Position numbers and translations under genes: made by a program. From IMG/VR virus record IMGVR_UViG_3300006810_000041, positions 1 to 64,000 of that record: a DNA stretch of 64,000 nucleotides; one strand, given 5' to 3'. Positions 57,021 to 63,534 of this stretch are shown here, piece after piece (positions within the stretch are counted from its first letter, which is position 1; every line of letters begins with the position of its first letter). This stretch comes from a virus. Under the pieces are notes generated by a model. That model saw only the letters and a program-made list of their open reading frames with translations, made no database searches and had not been told where the DNA came from.

Positions 57021-57309
57021 GCATATCTTTTAATTTAAAAAATTGCTTGGGTTCAATTTTGTTGTACTTGAATCTTTCTTTAATGTTGGTCAGCATTCTT
57101 TTTGCCCTCCCAGGGTACACTTGAAAAGTACCAAAATATTTTAGTCTAACTGTTTCTAATTCTCCTGACTCAACTTCTTGTCTTAAAAAAATCCAAGGTG
57201 TAAAAACTATTTCTTTAAATTGTTCTAAGTTTAAGTCTGGATAATTGTCTCCATACTTTGCATAAAACTCATGTAAAAGTTCTTCGTTTCTTAATCTATC
57301 AACACTCAT
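56986..57309 (-). CDS. Hypothetical 107-aa protein with IHF-like strand motif
   Basis: The N-terminal helix (RLRNEELLHEFYAKYGDNYPDLNLEQF) and then VRLKYFGTFQVYPGRAKRML, which resembles the 'G-x-F-x-V' strand turn of HU/IHF proteins, followed by a basic helix. It may be a second divergent IHF-like protein of this phage besides the one at 35697. It overlaps both neighbours (35 and 11 nt). The assignment is tentative. Confidence 0.55.
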   Translation of the reverse strand: MSVDRLRNEELLHEFYAKYGDNYPDLNLEQFKEIVFTPWIFLRQEVESGELETVRLKYFGTFQVYPGRAKRMLTNIKERFKYNKIEPKQFFKLKDMLEKFIKKNGIT

Positions 57310-57577
57310 ATCCTTTGTCTTCTAAAGGCATAACTGTATCCTTCATTTCAGGACCTATATCTACATACCTTAAATTATTACAAATAAAAATTCTTTGCCT
57401 AGAATCTGTATATTCCATATCATGAGAACATAACCAATTATAAACATCCTCTGATACTACTATTTTCATAGTGTATTCAGATTGTTTTGTTTCGATATTA
57501 TAAGCTTGACTTCCTTCTACTGCTAATATATAATTCATTTTTTTAAAGTTTTTGGCAAAGGCGAGTGCCTTCTGCAT
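57299..57577 (-). CDS. Hypothetical 92-aa protein
   Basis: Small protein starting MQKALAFAKNFKKMNYILAV; an internal Met at residue 14 (57538) would avoid most of the 35-nt overlap with the upstream gene and may be the true start. The body (KIVVSEDVYNWLCSHDMEYTDSRQRIFICNNLRYVD) is mixed alpha/beta. No family recognised. Confidence 0.5.
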   Translation of the reverse strand: MQKALAFAKNFKKMNYILAVEGSQAYNIETKQSEYTMKIVVSEDVYNWLCSHDMEYTDSRQRIFICNNLRYVDIGPEMKDTVMPLEDKGYEC

Positions 57578-57779
57578 CTGTTATAGAATCTATAAATTTC
57601 ATTTCTGTACCTTCAGGAACATTAAGTACTTGAGGCTTATCTGTTTTCTCTCCATTCTCATCTCTACTACTATATATTACAAGCTGGTGTTCATTATATA
57701 GATACATAATCCTATCCATATCCAGTCCTGCATTGCTTGGTACACTGTTAATATCATATACTAATATTTGTTTACTCAT
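57543..57779 (-). CDS. Hypothetical 78-aa protein
   Basis: Begins MSKQILVYDINSVPSNAGLDM and carries YSSRDENGEKTDKPQVLNVP and TEMKFIDSITDAEGTRLC. A compact alpha/beta pattern, no motif identified. Its ATG overlaps the stop of the 123-aa gene (4 nt), indicating coupling. Likely a member of the small-gene cluster of packaging or regulation accessory proteins. Confidence 0.6.
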   Translation of the reverse strand: MSKQILVYDINSVPSNAGLDMDRIMYLYNEHQLVIYSSRDENGEKTDKPQVLNVPEGTEMKFIDSITDAEGTRLCQKL

Positions 57780-58147
57780 ATTTTTACTAATTTAATTCTG
57801 TACCCTTGATGATTATCAATAGGTATTAAAAATGATTTCATCACTATTTTCTTTGTGATATCATTCTTCGATAAATATCTCTTTTCTATTAATTTTTTTA
57901 GGTGGTTTCCGAGACCACCAGGTTTAAGATTCAGCTTTGCCATAACCTTTTTCCTTACGACTCCATTAAACATGTCCTCTTCTATAAGACTTTTATCTTG
58001 AGATAAGAATGCAGCCAAAACTTCAATCTCTTTAATAGACATCTTCTCTGGGAAATCTTTCTCAGGTAAAAGAATGTTTATCATCTCTAAATGCTTAACA
58101 TAGTAGTCGTACTTACTGACTTTTTGTATGTTTGATATTACTTGCAT
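57776..58147 (-). CDS. Putative winged-helix-type regulator (123 aa)
   Basis: Residues 30-100 read as successive helices (SIKEIEVLAAFLSQ, then FNGVVRKKVMAKLNLKPGGLGNHLKKLIEKRYLSK) ending in a strand-like KKIVMKSFLIPI. The pattern 'MAKLNLKPGGLGNHLKKLIEKRYL' (recognition-like helix then wing) fits a winged helix binding DNA. It has its own strong promoter (TTG-N19-TAATTTTG), suggesting a regulator of the minus-strand block. Target sites are unknown. Confidence 0.55.
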   Translation of the reverse strand: MQVISNIQKVSKYDYYVKHLEMINILLPEKDFPEKMSIKEIEVLAAFLSQDKSLIEEDMFNGVVRKKVMAKLNLKPGGLGNHLKKLIEKRYLSKNDITKKIVMKSFLIPIDNHQGYRIKLVKI

Positions 58148-58170
58148 TTGCTTTTAATTTAATTCTGAAG

Positions 58171-58200
58171 CAAAATTAATAAAAATATTAATATATACAA
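58171..58200 (-). promoter_or_regulatory. Promoter TTG-N19-TAATTTTG before the 123-aa gene
   Basis: On the minus strand, TTG at 58200-58198 is followed after 19 nt by TAATTTTG (58178-58171), matching the Bacteroidota -33/-7 consensus. It lies in a 71-bp gap; the ATG at 58147 is 23 nt downstream. It is one of the two best promoters in the minus block. Confidence 0.65.
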
Positions 58201-58218
58201 GCTTTTTATGAATAAATT

Positions 58219-58497
58219 TTATGGGGCTGTTTCAATGTATTCAAATACATGGTAGAAATTGTTACCTTTTTCAACACTACCTATATATCCTACACTTGTA
58301 TTAGGAGGTAGAATAACCTCTCCTGTGTTCACTATAACTAAAAAAGTTTGAGGTACCATATTATAAGTGTTTTCTAGCATATAAAATAATGATAGGTCTT
58401 GCCCTACTACATTTATATTCATTGCTTTTACCCCTTCTGGAGCATCAACTATATGTATTCCTTGTACTATTGGTAGCACTACTAATTCTATTCTCAT
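58219..58497 (-). CDS. Hypothetical 92-aa protein after the LamG/FN3 fibre
   Basis: Beta-patterned small protein (RIELVVLPIVQGIHIVDAP, then FLVIVNTGEVILPPNTSVGYIG). Its start overlaps the stop of the 765-aa gene by 1 nt, so it may be a partner or chaperone of that fibre. A 71-bp gap with a promoter follows. No family recognised. Confidence 0.55.
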   Translation of the reverse strand: MRIELVVLPIVQGIHIVDAPEGVKAMNINVVGQDLSLFYMLENTYNMVPQTFLVIVNTGEVILPPNTSVGYIGSVEKGNNFYHVFEYIETAP

Positions 58498-60794
58498 TAT
58501 GTTATTGTTATTTCTGTTGTAAAATCACTAAAATTCATATCTCCATCCATAGTCCTTATTTTAAAGGTAGTACCTATCACTGTCCCACCATCGTTAACAA
58601 CTTCTGTAAGGTCAATCGTCGTGCCAGTCGCTGTTATCTCCCTATAATAAAAATGTTTTCTATATGGTGTGCCATCGTCAATCCAAACCTCGTAAGCCTC
58701 AGTACCATTAGCATTAGGTGTAGGTGGAGTAAAAGATATATCAAAGGATGTAGCTGTTACATTACTATATCCAGGAACTGTTGGTGGGTCAACTGTTATA
58801 GGTGCTCCAACCTCAATTAAATTAGCTCCACGTAAATCTCTTGCCACAACTAAAGATGCATGCACATCAACTCCATGTTGAAAAGTAGCCCAAGAGACTG
58901 AACCTGACCCTGTGTTACTTCCTCCTACTGAAGCAGTAAAAGCGTTTCCTGCAACTCCAGTAACATTTGCTCTCACAGCTCCCAAAGCATTATCATTAAC
59001 CATAGTCATATCTGAAGCTCCAGGTCTTGTGTCAGTATTTACTGCATTTTTAAGGTTAGTATGAACAGTATTAGGGTGTAATCCATCTCCTTGAAATTCT
59101 CCATCAGTAGTTGGAGCTCCAGCTACACAGGTATATACTAGACCATTGAATTCCACAGTATCTCCTACTGCCCAACCACTAGTAGTTCTTACAAAAGCAT
59201 TTCTATCTGTAACACCTAAAACTGAATTATAGTATATTTTTGCTCCAGACTTTACACTTGAAAATATATATCCCCTAGCACTTAAATACATTGAAGAGAT
59301 TTCACACCCATAACTAATACTAGTTAGGTTAATTATTTTTAATCTTAATAGTCCTGTTAAATTCTCGAATATCGTTCCATTAGTCCCAGTAGTTATTGAT
59401 GTTAAACTTGGGCAATCAAAAGATTGAAGAGCTGGTAGTACAGATATTAATCTCCTGTCATTAGCCACTGTTACCCCTGAAACTAATCTTTTTAGTTTAT
59501 TAGAACTTTGAATAGCTATTTGTGCATAGTTATATAAATTCGGTACATACAGATATTCTATATTTGCTGCTCCTGAAACAATATCTCCAGTAAGAGAAAG
59601 TCCATCTGCATCAATCAAATATGTTATACTACTATCAGACATAGCATCTGTAACACTAAAGTCAAAAGTACTTGTAATATAACATTGTACATTATTACTC
59701 CCATCAACTTCATATCTATGTATATCTGCAGTCCCAATGTCAATAAGAGAAGCCAGACTAGTTGCAGTAGGTATATAGGAAGCTCCAGCTCCTCCAACAA
59801 AAAAGTTATAATATTGTGTAGGAGTAGGATTTAGACTCCACAGTCTTTTATCTAATTCATATAAAGTGGGAATATCTTCGTCAGGTATTGCAGTATCTAA
59901 TAATCTTAAGCTTGCAAGATTACCATAAAGTTTAACTGTTTCTCCTCTATCTGAAAATAAACTTACTCCTGCTCCTTGCGAAACTAACCAATCTCTGTAT
60001 CCAGCGATATTTGTTCTACCCACTATAACAGAATTTAAGTACACATTCACTGCATTGCCAGAGACCTTAACAATAATATGTCTAACATCATCTTCATCTA
60101 TAATCTCTGGTAAATAAAGACTTTCAGTTGCTGCCCTCCCAAAGTTACTGAAATCTATAAGTTTTTTAGTACTTGCTCTATCTATGTACACCTCTAAACC
60201 AAGTCTGCTTGTAGTTCCATCCCCTTGCCCATATATTATGCCTGTTGTGCTTGCATTATTATTATTTGCTATAACAATTAGTGTATAATCTCCTGTTCTA
60301 GTGTAATCAGGATTAATATCTCCTTGCATAGCTCTTAGACCACTCCAATCAGTTTGTAGAGTAGATGGATTTCCATTGGGGTCATATGTAGGAGTACCAT
60401 TCTCCCACATCTCACACATTGCTAGACCATTAGCAGTTAAAAGTTTCTTTTGATTAATTTGGTCAAATATTTCATGTTGATATACTTTACCTGTACCAAT
60501 AGAATATGTAGTTAACCAATCTGAGAAAGTAGTACCATCTAAGATATAAGTATCAAAGCTTCCTATCAAAGAGGCACCAGTGACTTCAGCAAATTCTCCT
60601 TCTTGAAACCACAAACTTCTTCTACTAGCATTATCTAAGTCTGTTTTCCAAATAATTGCCATGTTTGTGTCTTCTTTTGAAACAATTGGGCATCTATTCC
60701 ATGAATACCAATATTCCCAAGTTCCAAAATCTAAGTAGTGAGGTTCTATTACAGGAAGTTCTACTCTTCGTCTATGTTCAATATGTTTTTGCAT
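58497..60794 (-). CDS. 765-aa receptor-binding/adhesin protein with LamG-like and FN3 domains
   Basis: Residues about 150-310 form a concanavalin/LamG-like sandwich (DYTLIVIANNNNASTTGIIY, HIIVKVSGNAVNVYLNSVIV). Residues about 390-520 contain leucine-rich-repeat-like, irregular beta segments (NIEYLYVPNLYNYAQI, LLRLKIINLTSISYG). A linker module with YTCVAGAPTTDGEFQGDG comes next. The last 90 residues are a fibronectin type III domain (PGYSNVTATSFDISFTPP). Such domain mixes bind glycans or surface proteins. It lies just after the C1q-like protein gene, so both are probably host-recognition proteins. Confidence 0.72.
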   Translation of the reverse strand: MQKHIEHRRRVELPVIEPHYLDFGTWEYWYSWNRCPIVSKEDTNMAIIWKTDLDNASRRSLWFQEGEFAEVTGASLIGSFDTYILDGTTFSDWLTTYSIGTGKVYQHEIFDQINQKKLLTANGLAMCEMWENGTPTYDPNGNPSTLQTDWSGLRAMQGDINPDYTRTGDYTLIVIANNNNASTTGIIYGQGDGTTSRLGLEVYIDRASTKKLIDFSNFGRAATESLYLPEIIDEDDVRHIIVKVSGNAVNVYLNSVIVGRTNIAGYRDWLVSQGAGVSLFSDRGETVKLYGNLASLRLLDTAIPDEDIPTLYELDKRLWSLNPTPTQYYNFFVGGAGASYIPTATSLASLIDIGTADIHRYEVDGSNNVQCYITSTFDFSVTDAMSDSSITYLIDADGLSLTGDIVSGAANIEYLYVPNLYNYAQIAIQSSNKLKRLVSGVTVANDRRLISVLPALQSFDCPSLTSITTGTNGTIFENLTGLLRLKIINLTSISYGCEISSMYLSARGYIFSSVKSGAKIYYNSVLGVTDRNAFVRTTSGWAVGDTVEFNGLVYTCVAGAPTTDGEFQGDGLHPNTVHTNLKNAVNTDTRPGASDMTMVNDNALGAVRANVTGVAGNAFTASVGGSNTGSGSVSWATFQHGVDVHASLVVARDLRGANLIEVGAPITVDPPTVPGYSNVTATSFDISFTPPTPNANGTEAYEVWIDDGTPYRKHFYYREITATGTTIDLTEVVNDGGTVIGTTFKIRTMDGDMNFSDFTTEITIT

Positions 60795-61870
60795 TATGCA
60801 GGATTTCTTTTAACGAAACTATAATAGGTAGTAGTTCCAATATGCTCTAAAAACATTTCATATATGTAATCAGCCTCAAAAGCATGCCCTGATATTAGAG
60901 TAGCACCTGTTACAGAAGGAAATATTACTACTCCTGTTGTATCAATAAATACTCTAGCAAACCCATTGTCTGCTGTGGTCCCCAAAGTGAAGATAGTATT
61001 TGTATTAGGTGAGGCAGCATTACAAATGCTTCCATATAATTCATCAACATCTATAATTGTACCTGTATCAGCAACACTAACAGGAGTTCCACCAGCAGCA
61101 CCAGGAACTCCTTGAAGACCTTGAGGTCCTGCTAAAGAAGCTGGGTCAGCTACAATTTGTACATAAGTTGCACTAGGACTAGCATTAGTTACATAAGTAG
61201 CATCTGGGTCAGCAACCTGAACTCCTATTTCTACAACTTCTCCAGCATTAAGAAATTTTCTGTATGTAGCTTGATATCCAATATATAAACCAAAAGTTAC
61301 ACCACGCCCATATGTAGTAGGTAAAAATTTAAAGTCTAAAACAGTATCTATCCATAATCTACCCATCTGTACTGTTCTGTTAGCTCCTGTTTGTGTAGCA
61401 AAGAAATTATGATGAATAGTGTACCAACCAGTTTTATTTATAGTTATTTGGTGATTGTTTGTCACAGTATCGTGACTAAAAGTTGATGTATCAATATGAT
61501 TTTGAGTTGTCCAAGTAAACTGATGTTGTGTACCATTTACTCCTCCAACATTTTGAGTAACTCCAAGTACTAATTCTATATAATCAGGTACTAGTCCTGT
61601 CTCCCATCTCAATCCTTCAGGTTCAGCAGAATCAGAAATCAATACAGCTCCATCTGCACCAACAGGAAATCTAACATCCTGGGTAGCATCTCTTACAATA
61701 AGGTCTCCTTTAGTTGTTGTAGGTGAGTTAAAACTTCCTCCTCCTGCTTCTACTGGTGGAGCATTCTTAAGAATCTCGATATCTATTGTATTAGTATCTG
61801 TCTGTTGAAAATGTTCCTTGGTTTTATTTCTCCTCGGATAGTATTTCTTTGTTGGTCTAGGTCCTGCCAT
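60794..61870 (-). CDS. 358-aa fibre protein with C1q/TNF-like jelly roll and collagen-like stretch
   Basis: The N-terminus is basic and polar, then SFNSPTTTKGDLIVRDATQD with PVGADGAVLISDS (a module common in tail fibres). Residues about 95-245 follow the C1q/TNF-like order (GWYTIHHNFFATQT, then RKFLNAGEVVEIGVQV). A short collagen-like GPQGLQGVPGAAGG lies near 255-268. The final region is beta-rich. It is likely trimeric and surface-binding. It is the first gene of the minus block; its promoter box lies 4 nt before the ATG. Confidence 0.72.
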   Translation of the reverse strand: MAGPRPTKKYYPRRNKTKEHFQQTDTNTIDIEILKNAPPVEAGGGSFNSPTTTKGDLIVRDATQDVRFPVGADGAVLISDSAEPEGLRWETGLVPDYIELVLGVTQNVGGVNGTQHQFTWTTQNHIDTSTFSHDTVTNNHQITINKTGWYTIHHNFFATQTGANRTVQMGRLWIDTVLDFKFLPTTYGRGVTFGLYIGYQATYRKFLNAGEVVEIGVQVADPDATYVTNASPSATYVQIVADPASLAGPQGLQGVPGAAGGTPVSVADTGTIIDVDELYGSICNAASPNTNTIFTLGTTADNGFARVFIDTTGVVIFPSVTGATLISGHAFEADYIYEMFLEHIGTTTYYSFVKRNPA

Positions 61871-61874
61871 TTTG

Positions 61875-61905
61875 CAAATATAGTTAATCGTTGAATAACA
61901 TGCAA
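61875..61905 (-). promoter_or_regulatory. Promoter TTG-N20-TATATTTG for the long minus-strand block
   Basis: On the minus strand TTG (61905-61903) is followed after 20 nt by TATATTTG (61882-61875). The ATG at 61870 is only 4 nt past the box, so the mRNA would be leaderless or nearly so. This is the first promoter of the structural block. Confidence 0.65.
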
Positions 61906-61973
61906 TTAAAAAGGTTATAGATTTTCTTTATAGTATTTGTATAAACCTATAAAAAAATAATATAGCCAGATAC

Positions 61974-62004
61974 TTGCACATGTGAAAAATTTCTTATAAC
62001 TTTG
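61974..62004 (+). promoter_or_regulatory. Divergent plus-strand promoter TTG-N20-TAACTTTG
   Basis: TTG at 61974-61976 and TAACTTTG at 61997-62004 with 20-nt spacing match the -33/-7 consensus. No convincing plus-strand protein gene starts downstream before the minus-strand gene at 62122, so the product may be a small RNA. It diverges from the minus-strand promoter 70 nt to the left. Confidence 0.55.
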
Positions 62005-62007
62005 CCT

Positions 62008-62105
62008 CAAGTTTCTTTCGAGACACTTCAGAAAGACTTGCTACAAACTTCTAAACTTATAATAATAGGAAAGCTATACACAAGTTTCTTTCTTTTGGTT
62101 CTTTT
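62008..62105 (+). ncRNA. Candidate small RNA with repeated CAAGTTTCTTTC element
   Basis: Immediately after the promoter, CAAGTTTCTTTC (62008-62019) can pair with GAAAGACTTG (62031-62040) to form a hairpin, and an identical CAAGTTTCTTTC recurs at 62081-62092, before a pyrimidine-rich run that could aid termination. The second copy could compete with the first for the pairing arm, giving two alternative structures. There is no start codon in good context. End point and existence are predictions. Confidence 0.3.
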
Positions 62106-62121
62106 CTTTCTTTGTCAAGTA

Positions 62122-62340
62122 CTAGTAACCCAATTTTTTCTCTTTAACATCCTCTTTCTTCTGTATAGTATAGGACTTCATTAAGTCATCTCCTATCTTA
62201 ATACCAAAAAGCACACCTTCAAAAACAATCACAGTATTAATAACTGATGACTCTGCTAAAAGTAATGCTGAGGTCACCATAATCACAGACCCTATCACTG
62301 CATTCCAAAAGGGAGAAATTCTTTTTTTAGTTAAATCCAT
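62122..62340 (-). CDS. Small membrane protein (72 aa)
   Basis: One or two hydrophobic segments (FWNAVIGSVIMVTSALLLAES at about 11-31, then INTVIVFEGVLFGIKIG at 34-50), with a charged N-terminus (MDLTKKRISP) and Lys/Glu-rich C-terminus (QKKEDVKEKKLGY). Its own -7 box (TATCTTTG) lies 24 nt upstream. A host-membrane modifying or small lysis role is possible; nothing specific is recognised. Confidence 0.55.
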   Translation of the reverse strand: MDLTKKRISPFWNAVIGSVIMVTSALLLAESSVINTVIVFEGVLFGIKIGDDLMKSYTIQKKEDVKEKKLGY

Positions 62341-62364
62341 AGTTTTTCTTTATTGTTTAAGCCA

Positions 62365-62372
62365 CAAAGATA
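62365..62372 (-). promoter_or_regulatory. Promoter -7 element TATCTTTG before the 72-aa gene
   Basis: Minus-strand TATCTTTG lies 24 nt before the ATG at 62340. The region that would hold the -33 box is AT-rich without a TTG, so the promoter may need an activator or be weak. Confidence 0.4.
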
Positions 62373-62408
62373 GTGAAAATGTATGATATATAATGCATTA
62401 GGGTATAA

Positions 62409-62480
62409 ATATGTATAGTAATGACTGATTTTTTATACATATGTGTACTTTTTTCAGGTTTTATTAATACATATATGTAT
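62409..62480. promoter_or_regulatory. Cluster of ATACATAT/ATATGTAT half-sites
   Basis: Half-sites at 62409-62416 (ATATGTAT), 62435-62442 (ATACATAT), 62467-62474 (ATACATAT) and 62473-62480 (ATATGTAT); the last two form the perfect 14-bp palindrome ATACATATATGTAT (62467-62480), which overlaps the -7 box of the plus-strand 52-aa gene by 3 nt. The spacing between two divergent promoters makes an operator array plausible. Confidence 0.4.
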
Positions 62481-62485
62481 ATTTG
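62478..62485 (+). promoter_or_regulatory. Promoter -7 element TATATTTG before the 52-aa gene
   Basis: TATATTTG ends 5 nt before the ATG at 62491 (TATATTTGGTGCTATG), the same arrangement as on the minus strand before 61870 and 50946. No TTG -33 box is clear. It overlaps the ATACATATATGTAT palindrome. Confidence 0.45.
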
Positions 62486-62490
62486 GTGCT

Positions 62491-62649
62491 ATGTCCAAAA
62501 TCTTAGTTAAAATCTTAGGCACAATCATGTATCTATTAGGTGCAACAGTACCCATACACTATATGTACATGCCAAGACTGTTAGCTATATGTTCTTTTAT
62601 CTACTTTATAGGTATGTGGCTATACATCTTCCTACTGGTCTTTGGTTAA
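62491..62649 (+). CDS. Small hydrophobic protein (52 aa)
   Basis: ATG at 62491 gives MSKILVKILGTIMYLLGATV, then a polar turn HYMYMPR and a second hydrophobic run LAICSFIYFIGMWLYIFLLV: two membrane helices. The frame is open from 62443, but the start at 62491 is preferred because a -7 box stands directly before it. Possibly a membrane-modifying or exclusion-type protein; unknown. Confidence 0.5.
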   Translation: MSKILVKILGTIMYLLGATVPIHYMYMPRLLAICSFIYFIGMWLYIFLLVFG

Positions 62650-62664
62650 GTTAGGTTAGGTTAG
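62645..62664 (+). repeat. Short tandem repeat GTTAG (four units, one imperfect)
   Basis: GTTAA then three GTTAG units run from 62645 to 62664, starting inside the last codons of the 52-aa gene. Purpose unclear; replication slippage may explain it. Confidence 0.7.
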
Positions 62665-62668
62665 GCTA

Positions 62669-62692
62669 TAATTTTTTGGGAAAAATTTTTTT
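62669..62692 (+). terminator. Weak AT-only terminator candidate
   Basis: AATTTTT GGG-type loop AAAAATT followed by TTTTT could act as a weak terminator about 20 nt after the 52-aa gene. The stem has no G-C pairs. The remaining stretch 62693-62744 shows no feature. Confidence 0.3.
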
Positions 62693-62744
62693 AGGTAGGA
62701 AATTTTTTGATGATTTGTGAGAATGTGAACCACCTTGAGTAAAA

Positions 62745-62761
62745 CCCCCACTAATTTCTGG
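62745..62761 (+). promoter_or_regulatory. Cassette motif copy 1 (CCCCCACTAATTTCTGG)
   Basis: Matches copy 2 (CCCTAACTAATTCCTGG, 63038-63054) at 14 of 17 positions and lies 74 nt before the 44-aa gene. See the related motifs at 63030 and 63445. Confidence 0.5.
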
Positions 62762-62835
62762 CAGAGAAACTCCCCCCTGTCCAAATTCAAACCGAAATCA
62801 TTTCTGGGGAGCATAATTAATACATACTATCTACC

Positions 62836-62970
62836 ATGAGACTAAGAACTATCTCTCTTGACAGACAGGCACAGTGCCAAGCAATCCTTGACATGAACAA
62901 CAAGGAGCAGGCTGTGATGCTAACCTTTGGACTAACAGACAAGCCAAAGAGCTACATGTTTCCAAACTGA
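62836..62970 (+). CDS. Small basic protein (44 aa), first of the right-hand cassettes
   Basis: ATG at 62836 to TGA at 62968-62970. The protein starts MRLRTISLDRQAQCQAIL and ends TDKPKSYMFPN. Codons end in C more often than in the rest of the window (ATC, CTT/GAC, AAC, TAC), as in the two paralogous genes downstream, which supports it being a real gene. ATTAATACAT precedes the start by 10 nt, as before the 94-aa gene. A hairpin follows 14 nt after the stop. No family recognised. Confidence 0.6.
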   Translation: MRLRTISLDRQAQCQAILDMNNKEQAVMLTFGLTDKPKSYMFPN

Positions 62971-62984
62971 AACAAACAGGAGAA

Positions 62985-63009
62985 ATCCCTTGGTATAACG
63001 CCAAGGGAT
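62985..63009 (+). terminator. Hairpin after the 44-aa gene
   Basis: ATCCCTTGG (62985-62993), 7-nt loop TATAACG, CCAAGGGAT (63001-63009): a perfect 9-bp stem without a U-run. It may be a terminator of a non-classical type or a 3'-end stabiliser. Confidence 0.6.
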
Positions 63010-63029
63010 AACTCTTGTGAACAAGCTTA

Positions 63030-63050
63030 ACTCAATACCCTAACTAATTC
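63030..63050 (+). promoter_or_regulatory. Cassette motif copy 2 (ACTCAATACCCTAACTAATTC)
   Basis: Identical at 20 of 21 positions to copy 3 (63445-63465). It lies 46 nt before the 94-aa gene and 20 nt after the hairpin. No TAnnTTTG box is seen between it and the gene, so it may itself be part of a promoter or operator. Confidence 0.6.
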
Positions 63051-63096
63051 CTGGACTTGACCTAATGATGGTCCTTAAACATTAATACATTACATT

Positions 63097-63381
63097 ATGA
63101 GCAAAATCACTCTTACTATCGACAAATCAGTGAAAACAGTTAACGACAACTTTATGAACAAGTTAATCGGCAAAGGTAACTCTGTAACAACAGCCTTTGG
63201 TACTACTGAAGGTGGACGCAGAACCTTCTACATGTTCACTGACCAAGAGAATGCAAAAGGCTTGTCAGCAGAAGTTGACCTTAGTCAGTTTGACCAAATC
63301 AAAAGGGAATATCCATTCACTGATGACCAAGGTGCAGAACAGGTTGCAACACTGACATACCTATACCCGAAGAAAGCCTAA
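63097..63381 (+). CDS. Unknown 94-aa protein, paralogue of the 96-aa protein
   Basis: Starts MSKITLTIDKSVKTVNDNF. The centre holds EGGRRTFYMFTDQENAKG and the end EYPFTDDQG, then EQVATLTYLYPKKA. Alternating hydrophobic residues suggest a small beta-rich domain without membrane segments. It has more G+C and more C-ending codons than the rest of the window, which suggests strong expression or a separate origin. I do not recognise the family; single-stranded-DNA or host-protein binding would be guesses. Confidence 0.75.
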   Translation: MSKITLTIDKSVKTVNDNFMNKLIGKGNSVTTAFGTTEGGRRTFYMFTDQENAKGLSAEVDLSQFDQIKREYPFTDDQGAEQVATLTYLYPKKA

Positions 63382-63397
63382 GGGTATAGGCAAGGCA

Positions 63398-63423
63398 AGG
63401 ACACATCAGCAATGGTGTGTCCT
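63398..63423 (+). terminator. Hairpin after the 94-aa gene
   Basis: AGGACACA (63398-63405), 10-nt loop, TGTGTCCT (63416-63423): a perfect 8-bp stem, no U-run after it, 16 nt past the stop. Same placement as the hairpins at 62985 and 63841. Confidence 0.6.
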
Positions 63424-63444
63424 ACACCTTTAGTACCTAACTCT

Positions 63445-63465
63445 ACTCAAGACCCTAACTAATTC
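63445..63465 (+). promoter_or_regulatory. Cassette motif copy 3 (ACTCAAGACCCTAACTAATTC)
   Basis: 20 of 21 positions match copy 2. It lies 21 nt after the hairpin, like copy 2 (20 nt), and 69 nt before the 96-aa gene. The AT-rich stretch 63470-63530 in between may hold the promoter. Confidence 0.6.
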
Positions 63466-63534
63466 TTGCTATTTTTATTTATACTAATTATATATTTTAA
63501 TTAGGTAGAAGTAGTGATTTAATTTTTTACAGCT

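Noticed and set aside
62002-62184. Plus-strand 60-codon frame with hydrophobic content
   Set aside because: It starts at a TTG inside the -7 promoter box and runs antisense into the 72-aa minus-strand gene. No ATG and no leader; more likely non-coding.
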